This document shows positions 47,939 through 59,471 of a DNA stretch of 64,000 bases, one piece after another. The notes under the pieces were generated by a model. The model was not told the origin of the DNA. It was given only the letters and a program-made list of their open reading frames with translations, and searched no databases. Numbering within the stretch: position 1 is the stretch's first letter; each line of letters begins with the position of its first letter. Source of the DNA: Vermamoeba vermiformis (taxonomy: Eukaryota > Tubulinea > Echinamoebida); the NCBI GenBank assembly GCA_045837725.1, contig JBEWZL010000294.1, positions 248,001 to 312,000 of the forward strand, read 5' to 3'. The translations under genes were made by a program, and so were the position numbers.

Positions 47939-49973
47939 TTACAGGAGCGACCATAACGCCACTAGTACATGAAATGCGCGGCAAAGGTATTGGGCTGATT
48001 GCGCGCTAGAAGCAACGAAACTCGTTGGTGATCCTTCGGGTCTGGTACTAGTTGGTTCTGTTGATGATTGCGGCGAAGAGCCTGGTTCATCTGTCACTGG
48101 AGGAGTTATTGGAGGACTTGCTGCCGCTGCCTTTGTCGTAACCACTAGGTCAAACGATGAGTTTAGGTTCATGCTGCCGGTTTAAGGGTACGAGTGCAGG
48201 ATTGATTTGTTTAGCTTACCCGAAGCGCTAATCGTGGTGTTAGGATTAGCCTGATTGAGATCGTATTGGAAGTCATCTTGTTGATTGGCCACGAAGTTCC
48301 TGATGACATCTGCTGAGGACTTTTCGGTGTTGTCAGGGGCTGGTCTTGATCAGCTATTGCGACAGAACACAGAAATCTACTTACGCGTTGTCACGCTCAA
48401 TTCGACTTCGAGCTCAGTCTGGTCTACTTGAGCCACTAATCTCTTGTTCACTGAAGCCGACTGAGTGACGTTGACAAGAATGACACGGTTTGGATCTACG
48501 TTTGTGGCAAAAATGAATGCCAGACGAGCTTGTTCTGCAAATTGTGCGATATTGACGGTGCCAGTGACAGTAAAGCCAAACACAATGCTGAGCTCTAGCA
48601 ATCAAACGTGTGGTCAGTTTCAACATCGATGCAGCTAGTAAAGGTACGTACGAGTAGGACATGCAAGTGCTGGTTCATTCGCAAATTGCAGAGTGTCGTT
48701 TTGAAAATGCCAAGTGTAGAGATCACTCGTGACGTTCAACAGCACTTGTCCAGGGTTGAGAGGATAGCGACGTGTTCTGCCAGGCAGGAATACCACGACA
48801 GGAGCAGTGTTGATCGGTTCCAAGTTGTTTCGCAACGGATTATCGATGAGCAACACACTCGTCTCGTTGCTCATGTATCCGAACTGTGCGACGTTGTTCT
48901 CATCAATGCACTCGAGAATCGGAGAGATGTTGAAGGTCACATTTGAGGGTGCAGATGCTACAAAGATAAGTTAAGAATGTGCGATGAAACTATCATTGGT
49001 AACAACTTACGCAACAGTGTGCAGTTGCCAGGAGCTCCGTTGCCAATGTATTTGAGAGGACACGTGCAAGTGTAGCCGCCAGTTCTAAGTACAGAACATG
49101 ATGCGAGTGGGTCACAAGGAGGATAATCGATACATATATTGCCCGCTGTGAATTATAAAAGGTTAGTTTTTTTAAGTTTAAAATTGTTATTCATGTGCAA
49201 TTGCAGAGAAGATTTACTTGAAATCGAATATATCCATTAACTCGAATCGCTCGCTTACTTAAACACTGAATACCATTCCAAGTGGTATTTTTAGGGCAAC
49301 AAGTCGCATCCAGTCCGGTGTCAATACAATTTTCCGTGGTTGAGTTGCAAGGGCTGGGAGTGCACGGATTAACCTTGTAGCGCAGGTCGTCGAATACAAA
49401 TTGACATCCTGATAAGGTAATGCTCTTTACATTCGCAGTTGCGCTTCTGTAACGGAAGACATGATAATAATTTGTCGAGTTGGTTGGTGGTGCCACATTA
49501 AATTGCATGCAAGTTACTGTGCTGCCAGCTGAATTTTTTAGTGTAAATTGAGGCTCTCCGCCACCGCAGTTCTGATTGTGGCTGATCTTCAACGAAAATT
49601 GTCTGATCGGCGCCGCGAAAGTGATCAGGGCTGTATTTAGGTTCGATTGAAATGAGACATAAAAATCTTGCTTATTCCAAGAGGTGAATTCATCAGCGCC
49701 CAGAACAGTAATCCATTTGTTGATAATGAGGACGACTAGCTGACCATCATTTACTCCGAAGATCGTCACTTCCATTGATGATGCTGGCGTAATACGGAAC
49801 GACTCTAATGATGCACTCGCCCATACATGAGCAATTCCTAAATTATCAAAAGTGATGATATCTAGCGGTGCGCGGACTTCAATACCGGAATCAAATCCAG
49901 TAGTTGAGCACACTTGACTGAAAGCGGGCGAAATAAATAAAAATATACAAAGCAGAAGGAGGTTTGGTGCCAT
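47939..49973 (-). CDS. Secreted GPI-type surface protein with EGF module, paralog A
   Basis: Start MAPNLLLLCIFLFISPAFSQ (signal peptide). N-terminal beta-rich domain (LDIITFDNLG, SSMEVTIFGVNDG, FAAPIRQFSLKIS) ends in CTPSPCNSTTENCIDTGLDA. A separate exon encodes one EGF module (CTCPLKYIGNGAPGNCTLL). Next is a domain PSNVTFNISPILECIDENNVAQFGYMSNETS...RNNLEPINTAPVVVFLPGR, similar to a widespread extracellular domain of bacterial and protist surface proteins. Then AQFAEQARLAFIFATNV and a Pro/Thr/Ser stalk follow. The end is a hydrophobic tail with no charge after it (FHVLVALWSLL), typical of a GPI-attachment signal. The N-terminal domain is the most diverged of the three paralogs. Confidence 0.7.
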
Positions 49974-50152
49974 CTCTATGAGAGAATTACGTAATAATTT
50001 TATTTCGTTGTGTTGTTGCTTGACGTGATGACAGCAGTCCAAAACACAGATCCTTTTCTGTCGTTGCTTCGTTCGGGCAAGATTGAACTTATAACCAACT
50101 TCCTCCATCCGATCTTATGTTAACAACTGACCGCTCAAGAAGAAAAAAAGAG

Positions 50153-52139
50153 TCATGTCCCCAGCCCAAAAACAAGCAACAAGCTTCCAAAGGTAACGTG
50201 TTCCAACATTGACGCCCTCGAAGCAACGAAGTCCCTCGGAGATGCAGCAGGACCACTCTCGGGTTCTTCTGCGATAGGTGCCTCAGTTGAAGGGGGACTC
50301 ATCGGAGGTGCTAATGGGGCTGCTTTCGTTGTCACAACTTACAAGCTGAGGTTAGTTTTGTCATACCAAGGTGTCGAACATAACGGCAGGACGTACCTGA
50401 AGTACTGATTGTGGCGTTTGGATTAGCTTGGTCAAGATCGTATTGCAAGTCATCTTGTTGATTGGCCACGAAGTTCCTGATCACATCTGCTGAGGACTTT
50501 TCGGTGTTGTCGGGGGCTGAAGAGTGGTTAGAATTAACGCCGTTAGAGATGAGATTTACGTACGTGGTGTCACGCTCAATTCGACCTCGAGCTCAGTCTG
50601 GTCTGATTGGGCCACTAATCTCTTGTTCACTGAAGCCGACTGAGTGACGTTGACAAGAATGACACGATTTGGATCGACATTAGTTGCAAAAATGAATGCC
50701 AGACGCACTTGTTGACCAAACTGCGCGAAGTCGACTGTGCCCGTAATAGCAAAGTGAAGTATTATGTTAATCTCTGAATCATCGGGTTAATTGCTGCGTA
50801 TTGGTTAGAGTGAAACATACGAATCGGGCACGCAAGCGCTGGTTCATTCGTGAAATTCAGTTGGTTACTTCCCAGCTGCCACATGTATTCTGCACTGCTG
50901 ACATTCAACAGCACTTGGCCAGGGTTGAGAGGATAGCGACGTGTTCTGCCAGGCAGGAATACCACGATAGGAGCAGTGTTGATCGGTTCCAAGTTGTTTC
51001 TCAACGGATCATCAATGAGCAACACACTCGTCTCGTTGCTCATGTATCCGAACTGTGCGACGTTGTTCTCATCAATGCACTCGAGAATGGGAACAATGTT
51101 GAAGGTCACATTTGATGGTACGGATGCTACAAAGATAAAATTACATTGTGCAACCAACAACAAAACTATTGGTAACAACTTACGCAACAGTGTGCAGTTG
51201 CCAGGTGCTCCGTTGCCAATGTATTTGAGAGGACACGTGCAAGTGTATCCTCCAGTTCTTAGAGGATCGCATGTTGCAAGCTGATCGCAAGGCGAGTCAT
51301 CGATACAAGGATTGCCGGCTAAAATCGCTATAAGTTAGCTCAGTTTTTAAAGTGCAATTGTTAAAAAGAATTAAATCAGTAAGCGAATCATATTCGCTTA
51401 TATTCATCAATTACGATGCCTTACTTATGCATTTAACGCCATTCCAGGTGGTATTCTTTGGACAACAGACTGCATCCAGTCCGGTGTCGAAGCACGTTTC
51501 GGTTAAATTGCAAGGGCTGGGAGTACAAGGCTCGGTCTTAAAGCTCAAGTTGTCCATTACAAACGCACACCCTGCTAAAACGATGCCATATACGACGGGA
51601 CATGAGTTTCTGTAACGGAGGATGAAGTATTGATTGGTTGATCCTTGCGCTGGTGCCGCATTTAAAGGACTGGCTCCAATATTTCCCCCAGTCTTGTTTA
51701 AGAAAGCGATATAAGGTGTCCATCCTAATGCAATACAACCGTTATCGTGAGCCAGCATCATCGAAAATTGTCTGATCGGCTGAGCGAAAGTTATGGTTCC
51801 AACGTTTCGCCAAGCATAGTAGCCCATGTAATTGTCTGCTTTGTTCCAATTCGTACTCCAATCGCTGCTGAGAGGTGTTACTCCGGGCATAACATTGACG
51901 TAGTTCGCTCCATCATTGACTCCGGTCAGCGTGACTTCCATTGATGTTGCAGGTGTGATGCGAAGAGCTGTGCCGTATTGACTGGTCCACGGTACAGAGC
52001 TTCCGAGATTATCGAAAGTGATCGTGTCGAGAGGTGCAGTTACTTCAGTCCCCCAGTCAAAAGCATATTGAAAATTGTTGCACGACTGGCAACTGGCCGC
52101 TGTGATGAATAGAAAAATTGATAATAATACTGCGATCAT
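50153..52139 (-). CDS. Secreted GPI-type surface protein with EGF module, paralog B (mosaic)
   Basis: Signal peptide MIAVLLSIFLFITAASCQ, then the N-terminal domain (FDWGTEVTAPLDTITFDNLG, LTGVNDGANYVNVMPGV, CIALGWTPYIAFLN), the NLTETCFDTGLDAVCCP linker, an EGF exon, the CIDENNVAQFGY domain, AQFGQQVRLAFIFATNVDPN, a Pro/Ser/Thr stalk and a hydrophobic end HVTFGSLLLVFGLGT. By eye the N-terminal exon is nearly identical in DNA to paralog C, while the later exons are nearly identical to paralog A. That points to gene conversion or unequal exchange. Confidence 0.7.
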
Positions 52140-52476
52140 TGTGTAACGTTGATAAAATAATTTTAAATGCGGGAAGATTCTGTTCCAAATTTGTCAGTCG
52201 CGCGACAAACGATTCCATGGTATAATAATTAATCGTCCCTACGAATATATAAAGAGAAGATTATTAATGTTAAGATGTGTGTTAGTTTACTGCAGATTAA
52301 GCCTTTGTTCGATGAAGGTAAGAAAAAGCTTGGAGCAGAAGTTTATCCGGCAAAGTTTCTTCTTTGCCAGAGAATCAAGTGTACGATAATGGGTAACTAA
52401 TTTTTGTATTTCAGCAGCTTTAATCTCTTCAAGAAGACGTTGACTTGAGAAATTTCGGACCGTACATTCGGCAAGG

Positions 52477-52626
52477 TTAAATCGTTTGGAAAGTCATCCC
52501 TATGCGCTCCTTTGGACTAATGATGCCTCGAGGTTTTTTGGTGATTTTTTTGTAATTTTCTGCTTTTTTGTAGGTCTGGAATCTTCGGACGAGAGATCTT
52601 CGATCTGTCTTCTTTCGTGAAGCCAT
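52477..52626 (-). CDS. 49-codon, very basic small ORF
   Basis: ATG ORF reading MASRKKTDRRSLVRRF..., then AENYKKITKKPRGIISPKER, stopping at 52477. It lies between the stop of the SNF2 gene and the start of paralog B. The Lys/Arg content is far above chance expectation for this region, but no family is recognised and no splice partner is seen. Could be a small basic protein, the last exon of something missed, or chance. The rest of 52140-52634 shows nothing clear. Confidence 0.3.
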   Translation of the reverse strand: MASRKKTDRRSLVRRFQTYKKAENYKKITKKPRGIISPKERIGMTFQTI

Positions 52627-52634
52627 TTTAGGTG

Positions 52635-55600
52635 TTAGTTCTCAGTCATCTTATTGCCATCCACAACATTCGTGTTATTCTTCACTTCAAGAAGGCCGAC
52701 GCTGCTTGATCTCCTCAACGTAGCAGCAGAAGACGATCGCACGAGTTGAGGTTTGTTGTCGTTTGTCATCACCACTGTGGTGTCTTCATTCACATCGTTG
52801 TTGCGGAGATACAACGCATGCTCGATCGTGTTGCGAACGACAAAGCGAACAATGGTGATTTGTTTAGTTTGTCCTTGTCTGAATGCACGACCAATGGCTT
52901 GTGATTCGATTGCTTGTGCTTCTTTCTTTGAGCCTGTCACGGGATCTGGCACAACGCACGATTAGATTTTAGTCGATGGATCATAGTCACTGTTGCTTAC
53001 CCATGAGAATGACATGCGTTGCTTCAACCAGGTTCGTTCCCGAAGCAGCGTTCTTGAGCGACAGCATGATCACTTTGACATCTTCGTCTTTCTTGAAGTT
53101 GGTCAGCGCTTTCGTTCTCTTCCAAACGTTTCTGCGTAAAGGTTAACGAGAAGCTTAAATGCATTGGTGTTTAAGACTTACCCTTCAACGAACACGTTCG
53201 CGATGTTGTGGTCAGTCAGCACTTGTGAAACACCGCTCAACGTATCATCGTACTAAACTCGTTGTTAAGTTAGAGTATTGAATGGCGATAACTTACTTGA
53301 GAGAAAAATATGACGCGACTGTCTGGCTTGCGAATGAACAACTTCTTTAAATAGCTTATCATGTGCGCCATTTTGCTGCCATGCTGCAACGTAAGTTTTG
53401 CAGTTTCCGTGGAAGTCAGCTGCCAAAAGATTAGTCGATTGAATTGTTGAAAGTATTAAGAGTACTTGTACCTTTTTGTCTCTTTTTGCAAAGGGCGTGG
53501 CATTCCTTGCTAGTTCGAGTACTTTTTTTACTGTTTCCAGTTTTTGACGTTGTTGCGTGTAATACTGCTGTTTGTTTGGAGGTGCATTAGCACCCCTTGC
53601 AATTTCTTCGGTGTAATATTCAACCGAAATCTAATTGAAATAAATTAGATATCATTCAAGAAAATAAATTGATCGCAAACCTCTGCATCTTGGAGCAGCT
53701 CTTCCAGTCTCTCGTCTAGTGTTTGCTCGTGGAGAAGTGTGCCGCACATTTCAGCTTTGCCAACTAATTTAAACAATTAAAATCGTTACAGCAAATTACT
53801 GAAGCTTACCATCGTAATCATTATCGCTGTATAAAGCTCTCTCAATCTCATCGAATTCAACCATTGCCAAGTCTTCTACGTAATCTGGAATTTTGTATTC
53901 GCCTTGCACAGAGGCCTAGCAGACAGGCTTAGATATATATATGGTAGTGCTAGCTATATACCTTTGTGTGTCGCCAATACAACTCTCTCAGGATTAGGTC
54001 TGTTGTTATCGCACTGGCTGACAGTCAGTACAAGTACCGATTAAAATTACTGCGCTTACTCTTGCCAATACAAATTATGTGGCGCTGGTTGCACACCTAA
54101 GAATTGTTTCACAGGCTTCATGTGGCTGCCATTAATGGTGTTAAAATTTCATTCAATATCCAAATAATGACTTACTAGTCTGTCGGGAATGGCGTGCCAG
54201 TGACGTACCACGCAAAGCGTGTGAACAGTGATTTGAAGTGGCGAATGTATTGATCGTCGTTGATGTACTCGTGACCTTCGTCCAACACTAGTCGGTGCCA
54301 GTAGAACTGTTCGAGGACAGGTACTTTCTTTCGCAGCGACGCAAAGCTCTTTGATTTGTATTCCATCCACTTGAGGCGCTGATCACGATAGTTCAGATTC
54401 GACAACAATTGGTACGAGGCAATCACAACGTCGTAGTCGAGCAGATCTTCGTACGTGTACTTCTTGAGCTGCACAATCGTCGCTATAACTGCAACTTTCA
54501 AATCTGTGACCTTTGCAATTTCATCGCTCCACTGCTTCGCGAGATGATTTGGACACAGGACTAGGGTCAAGTATTAATATCACCAAGTAGGGGGCTATTG
54601 ATCGGGATTTACCTAACGTCGCTCGTGTCGCAAACAGCTTGTCGTGTTCGGGCAGTTTTTTCGGTGGGGGCACAGACAACATTAGTCCAATCACTGCCAC
54701 GCACGATTAGTCAATACAACCTTAGCATAATATTGCGCTTGAACGAACCTTCCATGGTCTTGCCAAGGCCCATCTCATCAGCTAAAATTGCTCCTCTTGG
54801 CACGACGATATCGAACACGTCGTCGAGGTCAGTGCTGGACTTGTTGTAAATTTTGAGTTCGGGCGTGATCATGAAACTAGTTCCGGGCCAAGTGTATGCT
54901 TTGAAGTACGGAATACCTAACAAGATATTTAGCCCTCGTCGTTTGATATGACAGCACTATGTACCTTCAGTATTCAGTTCGACAGACTTCATCCACGAGA
55001 TTGCATCGAGTTGATATTTGTACAGTTTGATCTCGTCCTTGAATCCCTCGGGCTGTTGCTGAGCTGTGAACGAACGCTTTAAATAAAGTAATCGTTAGTG
55101 GCTAGGTCAATAACAAATCAAGTGCAACTAACTCTTGGAATTGAAGTCTCATTCGTTGAGCTCACAGCGTTGATCGTTTTCGATAATTCAGATTCCAAAA
55201 TTTTGTGAATCGTGCTCAGTCCTGCAATTTTTTGGTTCGTTGCTGCTAAATGCTCGAGCCTGATAAAAATTAGTTTTTGTTACTCATTTTGCAATACAAG
55301 AGAATTACCTCGCAATGTTGATCTCCATATCAACGAGCCAATAAAATAAGTCTTCATCACTATTACGAACATAGACGTCATCGCGGAGTTCCCGAAGTTG
55401 TTGCAATTCTTCGAAGCTAATTCTGCGAATTTGATAAGACCATAGACTTGGATCAGCATTGATTTCACTCCAATCCGCGAGTTCCCCATTTTGGTCGACG
55501 TAACAAATGACTTCTCTGTGCTCGGTGAGCAGCGTCGTTATTTTGCAATGAGGCAAGATATCAACTATCGCCGGATTTCCTCCGGGACAACGCTTCATAA

Positions 55601-56247
55601 ACACTGTTCGGTATTTTTTTGCGACTTCATGTTGTTCATTGACCCACATTCGGTCGAAATCTTTCTTCCCGACCGGATCTGACACTTCGTCGCGATAATC
55701 TAATTTAAATTATTTTAGTTCAATAATCAAGCATTATTAACGGCTATATTTTGTTACCAAAGTGGTGCTCAGCGAAGTACGCATAACAATTTTCATAGAG
55801 GAAGATAGATCCAGCCGAATGCCAGCCTAGCGTTTGATCACGTGACAATCTACTCCATTGCCGACAAGTAGAGGCAATAGCAGCCAAATCTCTTCGGTAA
55901 AAACACGAAAATATCTGGAGCAACAGTTCATCTGGCAAAAATTGCTCTTCTTCTTCACTAACTTCTCGTTGCATATTAATGGCATTATTAGCTATCAATT
56001 TTTGTAATGCAATCGCCTTGAGTTCTTCTTTGGTTAATTTTACAGGAATAATTTGGGTCTCATCCGTTTCATCGTTTGAGTTATCTTCGTCATCTTTTGC
56101 GTTTTTCTTTTGATCTCTTTTTGTTGTATTTTTGCCATTATTTGACGATTTTTTGGTGACCTTCTGCTTTTTTGTTGGACGGGGCTCTTCCAAAGATAAT
56201 TCTTCCTCGATCTGCGTGATTTTCCTTTTTCTAGTTGCACGAGACAT
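52635..56247 (-). CDS. F-box protein with SNF2-family ATPase domain
   Basis: ATG at 56247 (MSRATRKRKITQIEEEL) followed by basic/acidic disordered sequence. The F-box is at about 55960-55840: FLPDELLLQIFSCFYRRDLAAIASTCRQW. A SNF2 ATPase follows: RGAILADEMGLGKT (Walker A, about 54790), LVLCPNHLAKQWSDEI, the DEGH box (LVLDEGHEYI, about 54275), WYVTGTPFPTD. In the C-terminal lobe are SRVIFFSQ-type sequence (about 53310) and QAIGRAFRQGQTKQITIVRF (motif VI, about 52880). About 13 exons. F-box plus SNF2 is known in plants and protists and suggests an SCF-linked DNA translocase. No RING finger seen, unlike RAD5/HLTF. It sits between paralogs B and C of the surface-protein family. Confidence 0.8.
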
Positions 56248-56514
56248 GGTGTTCCTGTTCAATTTTACGTCGTAGTATTTTTGGCGCGTGGAGTTCACTT
56301 GCGTTTCTTGATTAATTCAAGGAATTATTCCAACAACAAAAGCGATCTGACATGTCAAACGATCAGGTATTTTTCAGTATTAACGCGAGGGCGTTATTAT
56401 TATTTTAACAGGGCATATTAACGGATACGAAGGAAAGATTGAACTTCACTTGTCTAAATGTTAGCAGGAACGCCCAGGAAAATTTAACTTTATTTGTATC
56501 GGTTTCCAACAAGA

Positions 56515-58472
56515 TTACAGCAGCGATAAAAGTACTAACATTAACGCACAGCAGAGATGGGTTAATGAGTTCGCGTTGGAAGCAATGAAGCTCGGCTCTG
56601 AGCTTGGAACGTTCGTATTCGTTGGTGCTTGTGGTGGTGGTGCAGCTTGTGTCGATACCACTAACATGATTCGTTCGTAAGTTACAAAGTTTGAGTGACA
56701 GAATTGAAAGTACGTACATGACGCGCTGATGGTTTGGTTCGGATAGGCTTGGTACAGTTCGTAAAGGAAGTCATCTTGCTTTGGATCGAATTGGCGAATG
56801 ACTTCAGCGGAGGACGGTTGAGATGCGTTCTCAGCTGAATATTGAAGTGAGTTCGTGTCATCCACTGACAACAAACACTTACGTGGAGCGACACTCAACT
56901 CGATTTCAAGTTGAGTTACGTCTTGTTGTGCAGCTGAACGTTTGTTTCCTAAAGTGGTTTCGTTCACATTGACAATAGCTACACGGCTGGCTACAACATT
57001 TGTCACAGTAATGAACGACAGTCGAGTTTGTTCAGCGAACTGGGTTGGGTTAACTGAACCGGAGACAGAGAACTGGAACAAAATGCTGATGTCTGCCAAC
57101 AAGTACGTTAGTTTTGAGCCTATCATTTCCGCTAATACGTACGAGTAGGACAGACACGTGAAGTCTCAATGGCAAATGAGAGGTTATGGTTCTCCAATCG
57201 CCAAACATAATGATCACTCGTGACATTCAACAGCACTTGACCGGGGTTGAGAGGATAGCGTCGTGATCTGCCGTACGAAAAGATCATGACAGGAGCAGTG
57301 TTGATCGGTTCCAAGTTGTTTCTCAACGGATCATCAATGAGCAAAGTACTTCTCTCCAAGCTATTGTATCCGAATTGTGCGACGTTGTTCTCATCGATGC
57401 ACTCGAGAATCGGAGAGATGTTGTAGGTTACATTCGAGGGTGCGGACTCTAAATTGACAAAGTCAGCGCCGTTCAAGGTGCGGTTGAACTCGCGTAATCT
57501 TACCGAGAAGAGTGCAGTTGCCAGGAGTTCCTATTCCAATATATTTGGGAGGGCAAGTGCACTTGAAGCCACCTGTTCTCAGAGGAGAGCACGTTGCTAA
57601 AGGATCGCATGGATTATCTGTGTCCAGGCAAGCATTGCCGGCTGAAAAAGATTTTATAAGTTTTCTGTTTTTTAAATGCCATTTCGCAAAAGTTATCAAC
57701 GGAAGATCTTTGAAGTTAGTAATAGGTCGATACCACGCTACTTACTCATGCATCTAACACCATTCCACGTGGTATTCTTTGGACAACAGACTGCATCCAG
57801 TCCGGTGTCAATGCAGTTTTCGGTCGTCACGTTGCATAGGTTGGGAGAACACGGTTCGGTCTTCAAGCTCAGATTATCCATTACAAACGCACATCCTCCT
57901 AAAACGATGCCGTAGACGATGGGACATGAGTTTCTGTAACGGAGGATGAAGTATTGATTGACTGATCCTTGTGCCGGTGTAGCGTCTAAAGGACTGGCTC
58001 CAATTACACCACCAGTACTGTTTAAGAGACCTATATAGGGTGTCCATCCTAATGCAATGCAAGCATTATCGTGAGCCAGCATCATCGAAAATTGCCTGAT
58101 CGGCTGAGCGAAAGTTATCGTGCCAACGTTACGCCAAGCATAGTAGCCCATGTAGTTGTCTGTTTTGTTCCAATTCGTACTCCAATCGCTGCTGAGGGGT
58201 GTTAGCCCGGGCATAACACGAACGTAGTTCGCTCCATCATTGACTCCGGTCAGCGTGACTTCCATTGATGTTGCAGGTGTGATGCGAAGAGCTGTGCCGT
58301 ATTGACTGGTCCACGGTACAGAGCTTCCGAGATTATCGAAGGTGATCGTGTCGAGAGGTGCAGTTATTTCAGTCCCCCAGTCAAAAGCATATTGAAAATT
58401 GTCGCATGTCTGGCAACTGGCGACTGTGATGAATAGGAAAATCGACGCTAATGCTGTGATTTTTGGTGTCAT
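56515..58472 (-). CDS. Secreted GPI-type surface protein with EGF module, paralog C
   Basis: Signal peptide MTPKITALASIFLFITVASC, then the N-terminal domain nearly identical to paralog B, the linker NVTTENCIDTGLDAVCCP, an EGF exon (DTDNPCDPLATCSPLRTGG..CPPKYIGIG), the CIDENNVAQFGYNSLERS domain, PTQFAEQTRLSFITVTNVV, a Pro/Thr-rich stalk and a hydrophobic C-terminus HLCCALMLVLLSLL. Two of the 3' introns have no stop in frame, so the exons read through. C-terminal exons are clearly more diverged from A and B than A and B are from each other. Confidence 0.7.
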
Positions 58473-58544
58473 GTTGGTGTTTATGAATTGAATGTTTCAC
58501 TGCTCGTTCGAAGCGCTTTTGTGCGTTGCTGACATGTGACGCAA

Positions 58545-58671
58545 ATCACGTGTTCGTGTTATATTCTTGTGCGACTTTAACTCTTAAATATCGTCCCTGG
58601 TTTGGTGACAGATGACACCAACAATCACGTGTTCCGTTTATATTCCGGAGCAACTTTAACTCTTCAGTATC
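58545..58671. repeat. 79-bp-offset tandem repeat upstream of paralog C
   Basis: Two similar units, 58545-58592 and 58624-58671, both running ATCACGTGTTC...TATATTC...ACTTTAACTCTT...TATC. Each includes an E-box (CACGTG). They lie 70-200 bp upstream of the start codon of paralog C, so they may be duplicated promoter elements. Confidence 0.6.
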
Positions 58672-58773
58672 TGGCCAACGAACGGTTTAGGGTTAAAAAG
58701 AGCAGACACATATTATCGCGAAGAGATAGTGAGATAATTCATTAGCGAAAACTAAACACATTTAAGGCTTACC

Positions 58774-59004
58774 TCAATACTTGCCAATCACTTCAGTGGT
58801 CGTTTCAGGTGTTCGTGCTCTGTTAAGCGGAACCAAGTTATTCCTTAATGGGTTGACCGAGTATTGCACGGTTGTCGTAGTAATTGCGCGAAGACATCGA
58901 GAAATGGGATGTTCGGTGCTGGCTCTAAGGGAATACGGTAAATACCATAGATATATAAATATGGTTACATCTATCCAGATTTGATCTATTTTTAGTGTTT
59001 TCAA
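58774..59004 (-). pseudogene. Decayed fragment of the surface-protein family
   Basis: The minus strand contains NPLRNNLVPLNRARTPETTT, clearly related to the DPLRNNLEPINTAP segment of paralogs A-C, with unrelated sequence on both sides and no signal peptide, EGF or anchor exons. It is read as a truncated fourth copy. The rest of 58990-59471 shows no gene. Confidence 0.55.
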
Positions 59005-59471
59005 AATCTAATGCAACGACAATGCGAGCTGCGCTTAGTTGGTTGCAATAATTCTGACGGCTGCACCAAACTGTCACCCAAATCGTAATGTGCACATCTC
59101 TCGCCACACGATCGCAATACGTTGATGCTGCAACCTGGGTCGATTTGTATTTACGGGTGATAAGTTTTCAGATTCTGCCTACCATTTAACCTTTTGCGGA
59201 TGTTTATATTGAAGTAATTTTCCCTTAATGCCAGATGGCTCCGCTGCTAATTTTTGGAAAATTAACTAATAATGAAGGCATTTATGTTGCCGCGTATTGT
59301 TGTTGTTGTGTCGAGGTTTGAATGATTAATAAAATAAACGGAAAGATTTCGAAGGAGTTTTCTGCGGTTGCTCAACCGGCTTTCCCTTGTTTAAATGAAA
59401 ATTTGATTCAATAGCCAAAGAGAGTCTCTATTAGGTCGATATAACAATATTAAGACCTGTTCTATTGAACT

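Noticed and set aside
47839-48010. A further plus-strand exon of IMP dehydrogenase after the last exon
   Set aside because: The SGSHDVAVL stop at 47838 matches the family C-terminus; the later open stretch is antisense to paralog A.
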